From assembly GCA_021234155.1 (NCBI GenBank), contig JAJEKV010000017.1, forward strand, positions 5,933,901 to 5,997,900: a DNA stretch of 64,000 bases, written 5' to 3'. This document shows, one piece after another, positions 1 through 11,845 of this stretch (within the stretch, counting starts at the first letter, position 1; each line of letters opens with the position of its first letter). The stretch comes from Isoetes taiwanensis (Eukaryota > Streptophyta > Lycopodiopsida > Isoetales > Isoetaceae). The position numbers were made by a program, and so were the translations under genes. Below the pieces are notes generated by a model. It had not been told where the DNA came from, ran no database searches, and saw only the letters and a list, made by a program, of their open reading frames with translations.

Positions 1-385
1 CTTTTTCCCAGTCGGCGCCACACTCAGAGAAACCCTAAAAATCTTCTTGCTCAAGCCGCCTTCCCGATAGGGCTTCGAGAGGGTTATAGTCAATTTAAGT
101 ATCCCCTTCAAGAATTGCGCAAAAAATTTGATCTTTCTATGAAAAGTTATGGCCTTCAAGAACAAGGGACCTTACTCCACCTCCCAAAAACTCAACACTC
201 TCATACTTACATTCTACAATCTAAGTCCTTCATTCCTCACATACTTAAGTTAATGGGCCCAATACTTATGAATTTAGGATAATTATGCTACATTAAATAA
301 TCTCTACCCTAATCAATCTTAACGAATTAGAACATGGCCAGGGCTACAATCCGGGTCTACCAAGATCATGGCACTGATACCATTG
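1..385 (-). mobile_element. LTR retrotransposon internal region with primer-binding site (fragment)
   Basis: Read on the minus strand, this is the stretch just inside the 5' LTR of a retrotransposon. The primer-binding site at 371-382 is a mutated match to the initiator-Met tRNA site TGGTATCAGAGC; the related copy at 42811-42822 matches exactly. The flanking words (ATGGCCAG, TACCAA, ATCATG) are shared with 42740-42811, so the two loci are one family in one orientation. No gag or pol frame is readable here and the element runs off the window edge. Confidence 0.55.
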
Positions 386-535
386 TGAGGCTCCCTAAAC
401 CTATACGATGCTCCCATCGTTTAAATACGAGAAATTCCCCTTCCATGGCGACTCCATCACCACGAAAAGGCCCTCTATCTGACTCAGACTACTTGTGATG
501 GGCAAGTGTCTGGGTGAAGGGCATGGAGGCATCAC
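386..535 (-). mobile_element. LTR fragment, same family as 42826-43382
   Basis: The sequence starts TGAGGCTCCC directly after the primer-binding site and a 3-base spacer, as an LTR end should. It aligns by eye to 42826-42980, sharing ATACGATGCTCCCATCGT, AAATACG, CATCACCA and CCATCTGAC-like words. Similarity stops near 535, so the LTR is truncated or interrupted here. Confidence 0.5.
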
Positions 536-1000
536 TGTAAAAATAAGAGAGAGATAATTCTTAAACTATAAGCATCTTTTTTGGACGAAATAGCCTTTGG
601 CGACTTCTACAGATGTTAGATGATAGTAACCAAAGCTAATAACATACAAATCAATATGTTCTATCATAAAGCTGCACTTCGGCCCGCAACCCTCAAATAT
701 CGACCCCCAACCCCCACCCCAACAAGAAGGGGTAGAAGTGAAAACTGCAACCGCAACCACCTCAGAACTGCTGAAAATCGGCTATCATCTCAGTGTCAAG
801 AAAGAGGCTCACACCGAACTGCAAAACACAATCACACAGATGGTTAACGTAAAAAGGTTAGGAGCCCTATGGCCAAGCATGCATCATGCTCGAAACGCAA
901 AGCAGAGCACAAGAATCTGATGAGAAAAAATAGCAGAATAGAGAAATTATAAAGAATCCCTAGTTTACATTGCCACGCCAAGGGAGAAAATATATAGATA
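536..1000. other. No gene seen
   Basis: The short open frames here have no recognisable domain and overlap each other on both strands. No clear repeat was recognised. Confidence 0.4.
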
Positions 1001-1060
1001 CACTAGGCCCGGACCGTGGGGGTCTTCCTCAACGCCCCTCCGGAAGCCGGCCAAAGCCAC
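1001..1060 (-). repeat. Possible SINE 3'-end fragment
   Basis: On the minus strand this reads CCCACGGTCCGGGCCTAG followed by an AT-rich tail. The same CCCATGGTCGGGCCTAG end stands at 1997-2018 against a (CT)n tail. Two copies sharing one 3' end next to simple sequence suggest a truncated SINE family. Confidence 0.35.
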
Positions 1061-1133
1061 GCCAGAAGAGAAAAAGGCACATCCAATAAAAAGAATCCTT
1101 TGGAGCCTACCCTAAGCGACTTATCTACACCTG

Positions 1134-1304
<171 letters not shown>

Positions 1305-1505
1305 ATTTTAACGCCACGCCACAAGGCAGCGCCCTATCGGACATGTGACACTTTATAACACACCCGTGATGGGTCCCTCCCCCCACCACTTTACATTGCT
1401 GAAGTGGGTCCTTCCCCACCAACTTTACATTGCATGGCCACTTTCACAACGAGGCATTTGAACCCGCGGACCTTGGGTATGGCATGTCCTTTAACGCCTT
1501 ACCAC

Positions 1506-1506
<1 letters not shown>
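1305..1506 (-). mobile_element. tRNA-derived SINE (family 1)
   Basis: Read on the minus strand, a tRNA-like head opens with TGGTAAGGCGTTAAAGG, which resembles the D-arm of class II tRNAs (Ser/Leu). A B-box-like GGGTTCAAATGCC follows about 35 bases later. A body with an internally duplicated GCAATGTAAAG-TGGTGGGG block follows, then the 3' end TGGCGTGGCGTTAAAA, then the microsatellite tail at 1134-1304. The body and 3' end recur at 11846-11990. The tRNA class is a guess from the D-arm; no flanking target-site duplication was identified. Confidence 0.6.

Positions 1507-1567
<61 letters not shown>
1507..1567. repeat. (GA)n microsatellite
   Basis: About 30 GA repeats lie directly 5' of the SINE head on the minus strand. 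It may be the tail of an older SINE into which the family 1 copy inserted. Confidence 0.95.
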
Positions 1568-1569
<2 letters not shown>

Positions 1570-1854
1570 AAAAAGCACGCACTAATAGCCAACCGAGAAT
1601 CAACCCGATAGTAAACAAATAGTTAATAGTCAACACAAGCAACAATAGCACAATATCAAAAATTGAAAATGACCCATCGCGTGCAAATTGTGAAACAAAC
1701 GAGCACATGGAAGTTTAAGACAAAGGGATAGACGCCGCATCTAAAGGACAAGCATCGTAATGCCAACCAAACCGGAAAATACATGACCGTGGATGGAAAA
1801 AGGATTCCGTGAGAAAATGACACAACAAATGAGAATACTGGCCACAGAGCTATG

Positions 1855-2060
<206 letters not shown>

Positions 2061-2195
2061 GCAAGAGGCCACCAGCCACAAAGATATAAAAGAGAAGAGT
2101 AGATACAACCGCCATTAGGTGGAACGAGAAGAAATCAACAAATGTTAAGACGAGCCGACACCAGTGACTAGACTCAGAGGAGGGAGGGAGGGAGG

Positions 2196-2413
2196 GAAAC
2201 TCTAGAACCAACAGAATTCAGCTCAGAGGAAACGCCGATGAGGAATGCTAGCAGGCAATATGGATATATAGTAGACAGAGCTAAAGAAAGCTCAGCGCTT
2301 ATAGAAGGCTATAAAGCTATAGATAGATCCGACGCTCAAAATGGTGTGACGCCAAAATAAGCGTGAGAGAGAGAACGATGGTTCTCTTCTATATAAGAAG
2401 AGAACCATGGCAT
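2196..2413 (+). repeat. 218-bp direct repeat, copy A
   Basis: It is about 90% identical by eye to 9041-9257 in the same orientation. Both copies run from GAAACTCTAGAACC to AGAACCATGGCAT. Each ends in a perfect 13-bp-arm hairpin whose loop forms a TATA-like CTATATAAG. They also carry GGYGTGACGCCAAAA, close to the SINE 3' end TGGCGTGACGTTAAAA. The pair may be the LTRs of a non-autonomous element or two insertions of one small element. No clear target-site duplication was found. Confidence 0.6.
2378..2408. other. Perfect hairpin, 13-bp arms, 5-nt loop
   Basis: The arms ATGGTTCTCTTCT and AGAAGAGAACCAT are exact reverse complements around ATATA. The same hairpin is conserved at 9222-9252. Confidence 0.9.
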
Positions 2414-5400
2414 TCTAGGGAAAGGTCCTTTGCAAAGCAATAACATCCGACACAAAGAGGAACCTACCTCCTCCAATCACAGACCAAGACTGCGAGCAAA
2501 AACAAGTAAGATCATCGAAAATCCATCAAAATATGCAGACTACCCTAGGACCGAGATAAATGGATAAAGAATAAAGCAGACATTGTGGAGCAAAGGAGCA
2601 ACAGAACAACAGGGAAATTAAGGCAGGAAGGAGAAGACAACGGGGGTAACTAGTGGTAAATTGAACAAAAAAGAGGGCCATTAGAGGCGATGAGGCACTT
2701 GACAACAAGGAGGTATGGTAAGGACCACTAAACAAGCAATGGACACCAACCATGAAAAATGAAGAAAAGCAGCATGAGGCCCAATGAACCAACACAAACT
2801 GTGCGAATGGAGCAACAAAAAACGAACGCAATGAAATGGATCAGTCAGACTACAAAGAAATGAGGAATCAACCAAAACAACAGTATGAGCAATGGAGCTG
2901 AAGAAGCAGAAGAACCATGCAGATAAAGGAAAAAACCTGGTGCCAAACATAGGCTAAACAATAGAAGGCCCGAATCCTATGGTAAAGACATTTATTGATA
3001 TCTTAAGAAGGAAATAATGATGATAAGTTGAAAAAGCGATGCACCAGCAAAGGACAATGGACTCAAGGTGACATCCTCATAGCCCGAACACAACTGAAAG
3101 CGTGGTAAGAACTACAAGAAACAAAAATAAGGGATAAAAGATGAATAGAACTAATGAGATAAGGGAATACTAGGAACCAACAAGACACAAGAACCGTGCG
3201 GGGTGCAGGAAACCAATAGTAAAATGGAAAATGATGCCAACAAGCGTAAAAACAGACTCTAATGAATCGGGCAACCTGGACAAAGAAAACTACAAAGATA
3301 AGAAAGCATGAATGTCTATCTCGCAAGGCCAATTCAGAAGATGAGCAACGAAATCATGAGCAAGGAAAATTAAAATAACAAAGCTAAACATTTATGAGTA
3401 AAGGAATAAACTCAAAATAAATGAATCCAACCAACCATGGAACAAGCAGAACAAGTGTGATTAAAGGCAATAGAACACGGCCGCTAGACATAGAACGGAG
3501 AGAAGGACAATTCGGGCAATGAAAGACTACGAGAGAAAAAACTCAGGAAAGGGAAGTGGCCGATGATCAGCTTGGAGGAATAAGGGGGAAGTGAGTAAGA
3601 CAAAATGTAACAAGAACTACAGAAGCAATGGAGCACAAGCAAGAGTGCAGGAGTCCATATAGGAAGAAACAAGATGACCGAAATAAGAACAAATATCAGG
3701 GCAGACACTATGAAAAATGAATAATGATAGTGGAACATCGAGATCGAAGAAATGAAGCGGCACATTGGTGATCAGGCCCTGAAGCAATGAGGCTGCAAAA
3801 CACAAGGTGGAAAGCATCAATAGAACTAAAAAGACCACTAACTATGGAACAGGCGAAGCAAAAGGAGGAAATTGGATAAAGGCAATAGAAAAACCTCCAG
3901 AACTAAAAGGCCGAGAGGAACAAATTCGACAATTGAACACATGAATAAGCTGGCTGAGGCAAGACAAAAGGCGAGAATATTGAAGGTGAAAAAACTAGCC
4001 ATCGAATGCAAAACCTAACAAGGAATGGTGGGAGGACGACGGAGACAAATGACACAAACTTCATAAAGATGATGCGAGCCAACCACGATTATGAACAAAT
4101 AATAAAGCCAAAACTATGGGGCAAATGGAATGCGTAAACAAATAAGGCACAAAAACCGAACACAAACCACAAACTATGACCATAACAACGAGCACATGAA
4201 AACAAACTGGAGAATCAATGCACCAACAATGACAGCGAAAAAACAATATGACAAACACTGTGAAAATCAAAGACTAAATTCCAACCTATATCATACTTGC
4301 ATAATGGACCAAACGAGCTTTCAAGATATACAAGACAACTTACATCGGGGACCCTCATGCTAATGAAGCAATATAGAGGATTAGACAGTATATGGAGACT
4401 ACAGGAAATGAATGGAATTATCTGGCACAGTCGAAAGATGACATTACGGAACCATAGAATAGAGCGGAACAGCTGGATGAACAACCCCAAACTAAGTGAA
4501 GACTAGACAACACTAGATAGAAAATACGCGAACAATGAAAAAACTGGGGGGAGGGAGAAGTGGAATAGGGCATAAAACTTGCTAATGAACATGGAAAGAT
4601 AAGAGGAACACGCTCACAATTGGACAAATGAACAAACTAATAATTCTATGAAGGAAAGAATGCAGAAAGAAGCATGCACCATACCCACCTATGCTTACCA
4701 CTAGAAACAAAGCTCAAGAACCTTATAGCAAAAAAAAAATAGAAGCAAATGAAATGGATGAAGAAATGGGATCATGAAAAGATGACTTGAGTACAAAAAT
4801 CGAAAGATCAAGGAATGAAAAAACAAACGAAGAGAACATCGTGAGATGCGTGGACTAAAAGGACAAATAGAGCAACTGGGACCACTGATGCAACAAATGT
4901 TGAATGGGACAAGACACTTATGCCAAACAAGGAAAGAAGAAGGAGAGAAGTCATGAGGCAAAAGAAACAGAGCAAGCACAGTGAATAGCAAATGAAACTA
5001 TAGGCAAGAGAGATGGAGAGAAAAGAGCCACCTCGAACTAAGCCAACGAACCATGTAATCATAGAAATAAACGAGCGAGGACTGGAACCCCATAACTTGC
5101 AGAACAAGATCAATAAATCCGAGGAGAACATGGAGAAACGAGTGTGCACCCTACTGCTAAAAACCCTATGGTACAAAGGACGCTACCCTAGACTACAAGG
5201 ATAGAAATCCCTGGAATAGCCAAGCAATGAATTAGACATTTGACTAAAGTTACTATATGCTCAAATGGATGCTCTCACCCAAAGAAAAAATTTTGTGCAA
5301 AATGCTCATGTGCAAAGCGATTATACATGTAGAAAATGCAAGCAAAATTAAATAGATACTTAACCGTGAATATCGAGTCTCCCAACACATCAAATCTCCA

Positions 5401-5466
5401 TCCCGTCATCAAGAGATACGAACCCATGCCATATACTAACCATGCCTATGATTCGGCAATATTTGT
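2414..5466. other. A-rich, T-poor stretch without a gene
   Basis: Sampled lines hold only about 5 T in 60 bases with A near half. The minus-strand open frames (for example 2526-2831, 3484-3765, 4701-4991, 4808-5176) are rich in Phe, Leu, Ser and Cys only because of this composition. Weak internal similarity exists: CATGGAACAAGCAGAACAAG near 3437 resembles TATGGAACAGGCGAAGCAAA near 3844, each followed by AAAGGCAATAGAA. No conserved protein was recognised in any frame. Confidence 0.5.
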
Positions 5467-5574
5467 ATAAGTATCGTATAGAGCGATGTCCAGCCCAGAA
5501 TTGACCAAGGCTATTCCAATAGGGCCTCCTATGGTAAACAAGGAGATAAAACCTACTGCAAGTAACATTGGTGT
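5467..5574 (-). pseudogene. cox1: Mitochondrial cox1 fragment (NUMT)
   Basis: Minus-strand translation gives [24 protein letters not shown] and [12 protein letters not shown], a 36-residue match to the conserved segment of cytochrome c oxidase subunit I, the catalytic inner-membrane subunit of complex IV. After DTY the similarity ends and a stop follows at 5446-5448. All seven differences from the usual plant protein are single transitions: four have C for expected T (F to L, F to S, L to P, V to A) and three have T for expected C (T to I, A to V, H to Y). This fits unedited mitochondrial DNA from a plant with two-way RNA editing. It is a non-functional nuclear fragment joined to rRNA sequence six bases away. 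Confidence 0.85.
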
Positions 5575-5579
5575 TGCCT

Positions 5580-5706
5580 GACTGTGAGACTGACCCGTCG
5601 AACAGGGACGAAAGTCGGCCATAGTGATCCGGGAGTCCCGCGTGGAAGGGCTCTCGCTCAACGGATCAAAGGTACGCCGGGGATAACAGGCTGATGACTC
5701 CCAAGA
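5580..5706 (+). pseudogene. rrn26: Mitochondrial 26S (LSU) rRNA fragment (NUMT)
   Basis: The plus strand carries the peptidyl-transferase region of large-subunit rRNA, including CATAGTGATCCGG, CGCTCAACGGATCAAAGGTA and GGGGATAACAGGCTGAT. The variants GGGAGTCCCGCG and GATGACTCCCAAGA match plant mitochondrial 26S rather than plastid 23S rRNA. It is about 127 bases of domain V, fused tail-to-tail with the cox1 piece. cox1 and rrn26 are not adjacent in a standard arrangement, so either the source mitochondrial genome was rearranged or two pieces joined during transfer. Confidence 0.85.
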
Positions 5707-5910
5707 TTGAGCAATATTAAACGAATCAATTAGCGAAAAACAAGAGGGAGCCAAACGAGACTTGAACTTAACATACGCACTACTAGAGAATAGAGTATAC
5801 TCAACGAACAAGAAAATCCTCAAGGACCTAGAGCATATATCTACAAAATACAATTCAAGCAAAAGGAAACATGCAAATAAATATAATTTCAATTTAGCGC
5901 ATCACGATAG

Positions 5911-5975
5911 CAAGCATACTCGAACCTGTACAAGTAGTCGAGGCACCCTATGTGCTAGCCGCTAGACCAAGACTA
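5911..5975 (-). mobile_element. tRNA-like SINE head
   Basis: On the minus strand an A-box-like TGGTCTAGCGGC at 5958-5969 and a B-box-like AGGTTCGAGTATG at 5915-5927 stand at tRNA spacing. The acceptor arms do not obviously pair, so this is more likely a SINE head than a working tRNA gene. Confidence 0.45.
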
Positions 5976-8900
5976 AGATATCAAACAACTAGGAACCCTT
6001 AAAAATACAAGGAACGAAGCCAGATGCGGTTAATTTGACACTATAAGGACCAAACACTATATAACCGTACTTGCCTAATCCAAGACGAATGAAAAGCCAT
6101 ATCTCATCTTCCAAAAACATCGAGCTCGTTAATGCATGGGCCCAACTGCAGAAAATAACCAAGCAAACCATGAAGAAAACCATGCAGAAATAGAAAATTG
6201 GGCAAGATACTGATATAAAGCACAAAAAATGCATATGAAGGGCCTCTATCGAACCATGTATATAAGGGTCATTTAAGAGAGTGTACTCGACCAATTGAGC
6301 GTCGAGCAAATAGAAACATGTATTTAGATGAGAGCATACACACATGCATAAAGCACAAAACGCATATGAAGAGGCTCTATTATTGTATACGATGACAAAC
6401 CTGTATTTAAGCAATGTCTAGACGAACCTAGAAAGGTAAGTAACAGACCCCCCTAGACCAATAAAGCATCTTAACCTAGGCAAAACGTTTCCAACAACCA
6501 CCCGGGCTCAAAGCAAGAAATACAACAAATGTACCAACAAAATAGACCTAACCTCAATGACCAAACAACTCAACAAGATCCAAGAAACAAGGCCCAAGCA
6601 AAGCATCCTAACTGACCCATGCAACAACCTGAAATAATACGAATGACAGTGCAAGAAAAAGGACCGACCAACCGAGAAGTACAAATGGAGTATCTAGGCT
6701 ATACTACTTAATGAACATATGAGAGCAAGACACAAGATGCTAGACTAAAAAACCGCATGTAAAACTACCAAAAGCATCCATAGCATCCACAAACAAAGAA
6801 GAACTCGAAAAACTACTAGAATACTAAAAATATGACCCAAACAATTTAACCTAAAAATGAAAAAAGGACAAAGTCAAACCAAGGATTGACCATTCAAAAA
6901 AGCCTCAAAAAGCTTAGGACGGCAAGAAACATACCTCTAGTTCCAAAGCAAGAAGCACAAAAATAGCACTCAACAATAACAATCTCAACTTCTATGACCA
7001 AATAACTCGACAAGCTCCCAGAAGCAAAGCCTAATCAAAGCAACCTGAAACGACTTATGCAAACCCAAAAACAAGGAACTCATAGCGCAAGATCCAGGAC
7101 CACCCATCGGAAGAGTACAATGAAGTATTTAGGCTATGCATTGAAGACCTAGTAGAGCAAGACAATAGACCCTAAACTCAACCTCATGTAAAATCAAAGA
7201 ACAACCCGGACCATAGCACTTTACTTAAAACAAGATTAAATGTTAGAAAATATGAATCTTAAGGGATACCAGGTCTGGTAGTCCCTGACAAGCCATAGAT
7301 AAAACTAGGAGGGATAAGCTGGCCCTGGTATCATTTGGAAAAATAACCCAACGTAGATCATTCTCGTTGACTTTTGAGGATGAAGCCCAAAGGGGCCGAC
7401 TCATGGCAGATGATCATAGAGCAGTGATGCTCACAGAGTCATGGCTGATTCATGACCAATTCATGGTAGATGATCACAGAGATGCATATGGTCATAGAGC
7501 AGCAATGCCCACGGATTCATGGCTGTCTCATGGCCGTTTTAAGGCAAATGATCCGGAGCATCAGATGACCGATGCCCATTTATATCAAGGCTAAAAGTCC
7601 AGACTTGGATAAAATGTTCAAGATGCAGATAAACTTGAGCCAAACTGAATCTGAAATTGTCCAATAGCGAGGTTACATGTTTTGACTTGGATTTCAACCG
7701 CTGCATCACCAAACTGGAGCATGCCAACCAACAGTAATTTTGGAATTTCTCAAACAATATTGCGTTAGTAAGCTTTTGTGATCAACAAAAACACAGTCCC
7801 AATGCAATCCAGAACACAGTCTTGATACTAAAGAATGCAGCAAAGCACTTATGCACCACGTCCACCTCATAATCACAAAATTGGCATCTCCTGCCTACAA
7901 TGCGTTGGAATAATGCATAAAAAGCTTGGATTGAATATGAGAAACTACTTAATGCATCTCACTCGAGAGCAAGATGAAGGATCTTATATACATCCTGTAC
8001 AGTAGATTGAAGCTTAACAACATAGCTGCAACGACACATCTCTTAGAAGACTCAGAATAATAGAAGAGACTCATACATGACAAATTCTGGCTAATAAGAT
8101 AACAAACATCGGCAAACATGGAAATCACAAGAGTATAGGTTCAAGACTATAAACGGGGTTGGGGTCTAGAAGTCTGGAGTCTGTGCAGTCTATGTAAACT
8201 ACAAATTTTGACATAATGAAGTCTACTAAGGATCATATATCAATTGGGTACAGAAAATCAATGAAACTTAAGCAAGAATAAACTTACCTCATGCAAAGAA
8301 TCGACATCGTGAAGGCTTTCTTATGTGGACCTACAAAAAGCTCAAAAATTTGGGTCTGAATCGGCAAGAACTAGCCTGATATTTGGCCCTAAATCCGACC
8401 AAATAGAAACCCAATTTGCAATCCAGCTTTTTTGAGCTACTCGAACTGCCAAGAAACTGGCATCGATCTAGTTTTTTGAGCTACAAGAACAACCAAGCAA
8501 TCACTGGCATCGTGGGCATATACCCCAGACCCCAAATCGTGAAAGACGGCACAGCCAAGCAATCAGGGTTAAGGCATCAGAGAACCCAGACCCCACCTGT
8601 GAAAAAAAGCAGAGCCAAAAAATACAAAAGAAAACCCTGATCATAGTAACTTATCTGGAAAAATCGCTCCTATAGTGAAGCTGCAACCAACCATGCCGAC
8701 TGCAGATCCAGCTCCATGTTCTTGCAGACAATATCAGATCACTGGTCCAGCACCATCGACAACCACCAAAAAGATTGTGATTCGTCCCAAATAAGTTAAT
8801 TTTTCCATCTAGAGATTTACTCAATTGGCTGGGCTAGCACTCTGAGTGTAAGGACATAACACATCAGAAAGAAACGCTCAGAGACAAAACCTTACAGGGT

Positions 8901-9040
8901 AAGAAACGGTGGGGCATCACAAGACAAGAAATGGTAGGGCATCATAGGAAGAACTAGCAAAATCATTTGCATCATAGGAAGAAACTAGCAGAATCATTTG
9001 GAAAACTGGTAAGATAGCGAAGATGGAGAAAACCAGCTTA
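5976..9040. other. No gene; A-rich spacer with short degenerate tandem units
   Basis: The T-poor composition continues to about 7250. At 7400-7540 a roughly 66-bp unit with TCATGGCTG and GATGATCA/CAGAG words recurs imperfectly. At 8905-9000 GGCATCATAGGAAGAA and CTAGCAAAATCATTTG words repeat at about 38 bp. The open frames (5989-6414 minus, 7367-7594 plus, 7539-7757 minus, 8416-8640 plus) show no recognisable domain. Confidence 0.4.
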
Positions 9041-9257
9041 GAAACTCTAGAACCAACAGAATTCAGCTCAGAGGAAATGCCGATGAGGAATGCTAGCAGG
9101 CAATATGGATATATAGTAGACAGAGCTAAAGAAAGCCTGCGCTATAGAAGGCTCAGGCTATAGATAGATCTGACGCTCAAAATGGCGTGACGCCAAAACA
9201 GGCATCCCTTTCCCCAGAATGATGGTTCTCTTCTATATAAGAAGAGAACCATGGCAT
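9041..9257 (+). repeat. 217-bp direct repeat, copy B
   Basis: Second copy of the 2196-2413 repeat, 6.84 kb downstream in direct orientation. The stretch just before it is purine-rich (AAGATGGAGAAAA), which could be a polypurine tract if the pair are LTRs. Confidence 0.6.
9222..9252. other. Perfect hairpin, 13-bp arms
   Basis: Identical in both arms and loop to 2378-2408, although neighbouring bases differ between the two copies. Confidence 0.9.
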
Positions 9258-10620
9258 AAATAGTCAAATACTTCCAATTTTTGCAAGGTTTAGGCCTCAT
9301 TATGTCAGGAAAATCCAAGAGTGCAGTTCTGGACTGTTATAGAAACTGTTAAATTCTCTACCATTTGAACAATTACCATGACATATAGGTGAGTTCATTA
9401 ATCTTAAAATTCTCAAAGGTCATTAAGAACCAAGTAAACACTGAAATGGCAACGATAAATTGTGAAATTGAAACTTCTCTTCTCATATATATGGGTTTAA
9501 ATGGCAGCGGGTCAACTGGACCAATTCTAGTCCATGGATCATCGTGATCACTCTAGTGTTAACTTGATTCTTATGGACTTATAAGTATTTCATGATTAAT
9601 GGATTCAGCCATACGTTATGGTGATTGTTTCAAACTTTAGAGAAATTGACAGTTTTTTTACCAGTCCAGAACTACATTTCTCATTTTCCTACCATGAAGG
9701 GGTCCAAAACTTGTTAAAATTGAGAGTAATTGTTGTTTTATGATAAAATACATTGAGTTGCATGTTCCTATATTTGGCAACTGTTACATCAGTTGAAGTT
9801 GTTAAAATCCATTTCTGGAAAAAAAACTGCTCCGGGTTGGGGAATTATTTCTCTTTTTACAAGTTTTGATTTAATTCTTATGGCTACGAGTTGTTAACTA
9901 TAAGGGCTACAATACAATATTTTTTGGGGACGTTTCTAAGTTATATTAATTTCAATACTGACTAAACTATTTCATATACAGAATTCAGATCAAAAATATA
10001 TGTTACAATGCTATAGTAAAGTCCATCCATAAGTCTCACAAAGGTAATGAATGATTCTTTCTACTTGTATCTACATATGAGGTAATTCTATCACGTCAAA
10101 TACAATGTAACTAGTATGTAACCATGTATCTTGTAGACTCAATTGAGACTTTATACAATAGAATAAACAACACGTAAAAAGTTAATATAATTCCAGAGTT
10201 ATGGGATCAAAACTCAACAAGATTGTAGCTAGTGATGTTTTTTTGATGAATGTGTCAAAAAAATCGCAAAGTTTATCCATGAAAATCAATCATTAGACCA
10301 AAGAATATTTCATGCCTATTTTTGAACTTTATGAAAGAACTTAGCTTTTTATTACTACAGCTCTTTAGTAAGTCTTTTACATAATTTAAAATATTAAAAA
10401 CGTATATGGAGGTTTTTAATGTAGTCTTATGGAAACATTACAAAGAATTATACTTATATTTTGCTATCATAAAACTACTCTATATGTTGTTGCTAGAAAG
10501 TGTTGTAATTTAGGTATCACAAGAGTACATGTAGCTTATCTTTCATGATAAATTCTATTTTTTATGTATGCAAGCCTTTGTTGGCAATATATATATTTCC
10601 AATTTCATGCTAAAATAAAT
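9258..10620. other. AT-rich, no gene seen
   Basis: No open frame with a recognisable domain and no clear tandem repeat was found. Confidence 0.4.
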
Positions 10621-10699
10621 AAGATGGATTCCTCAGCAAGCTCTGGGATGCCAGTGCTCTTGAACAGGTCAAGGCGGCACACTACCAGACCAGTGCCAC

Positions 10700-10963
10700 A
10701 TAAATCCCACATTAGAACGAGGCCTGGAATGCTATCTGCATACCCACTTGCCTATGAAAAGGCGCAGACTCATTGCCTCCATTCGCACAGGGGCACACCA
10801 TCTTCGAATTGAGACGGGCAGATGGGTTGGTGAGCCACGTCAAGACATGATTTGTCAATGCTGCCAAATGGGAGTCATTGAGGATGAATCTCATATCCTT
10901 CAAAGCTGCCCAGCATATGATCAAATCTGGATGCGTTATACTGAGTTGGTCAGGCCTGGCTAG
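10700..10963 (+). pseudogene. LINE reverse transcriptase C-terminal zinc-binding region (fragment)
   Basis: The frame that opens at 10748 extends upstream without a stop to about 10700. It reads YLHTHLPMKRRRLIASIRTG, then IETGRW, then a putative zinc ligand set CQCC ... ESHILQSCPAYD (C-x2-C ... H-x4-C). In LINE-type retrotransposons such a module follows the reverse transcriptase and contributes to nucleic-acid binding. Only this C-terminal piece is present and it stops at 10961-10963. The EN-RT fragment downstream at 11338 is a separate piece, because it lies on the wrong side for one element. Confidence 0.5.
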
Positions 10964-11251
10964 CTGCTACATGTGACATTGCACACGGCTTCTGTACGTA
11001 TGTTGGGATCATACCTTCAGGAGGTCATGGATATGCGAGATCAGATGTCCTCGGGCACACACTTGACATGTATATATACATATATTTCATGATGATGTAT
11101 ACCTGTATAGTTTGACAGCATTCTTATTACTGCCACGGTTTTTCCCTCGAAAACTCTTCTGGGCAGGGGTTTTTTAACCCGGATAGTAATACATTTGTTG
11201 CACTCCTTTGGGTCCCATAGGCTGATTGGTCTCAGTGGACGGACTGACTGA

Positions 11252-11318
11252 CTTCCTTCCATCCTTCCTCCCTCCCTCCCTCCCTCCCTCCTTCCTTCCT
11301 TCCTTCCTTCCTTCCTTT
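11252..11318. repeat. (CTTC)n/(CCTC)n tetranucleotide microsatellite
   Basis: CTTCC and CCTCCC units alternate and end in a run of TTCC repeats. The Pro-Ser-Leu stretch in the overlapping frame is caused by the repeat. Confidence 0.9.
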
Positions 11319-11775
11319 GACTTCATTGTTTCAAATGGTCTCTCTACTATTCCAGCATCAAATTGCTTTACATGTATACATCATAATGGCAGTTGCATAG
11401 TCGATCTTCTTATCCGTGAACCTGATGCAGTAGGGATGATTTCGAAATTTAAAGTTCTTCAGAAGGGCCCAGATTCTGATCATGTTTCGTTCATCTTCGA
11501 ATCGCATATAAAATCCTTTAAACAAATGGATAGAGCTTTTGTTCCTTTGAGATTTGAAAATCGATTACAGGCATCCGTTCAAATACGAGAAAGAATTGAA
11601 AGCTAACTTGGACAAGATTGAATGGCCGATAGTTTTAGACGAGAAACAAATGGTTAACTAATGCAATATTAGAGACAGCAAAGGGCATCTTTGGAGTAAT
11701 CAATCTAAGAAAGCAAAGGGCACGATGTAAAGGTTTGATTTGGAGGCTAAAAAGGCACCTATGGGAAATGCAACT

Positions 11776-11845
11776 AGATAGACAGATAGACAGATAGACA
11801 GACAAACGGATGTACGGACGGACGGACAGACAAATAGATAGTTGT
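11776..11845. repeat. GATA/GACA tetranucleotide tract (SINE tail)
   Basis: GATAGACAGATA-type units followed by ACGGACGG variants. On the minus strand this tract is the tail after the 3' end of the SINE at 11846-11990. Confidence 0.85.

Noticed and set aside
2196-2413. Helitron 3' end (terminal hairpin)
   Set aside because: Helitrons end hairpin then CTRR. A CTAG follows copy A by chance distance but not copy B.
2526-5176. Series of hydrophobic minus-strand frames that resemble membrane proteins
   Set aside because: The Phe, Leu, Ser and Cys content follows from the T-rich minus strand. No domain, start context or conserved order was seen.
5911-5975. Functional tRNA gene
   Set aside because: A and B boxes are present, but no acceptor stem pairing or clear anticodon arm was seen, and similar heads elsewhere belong to SINEs.
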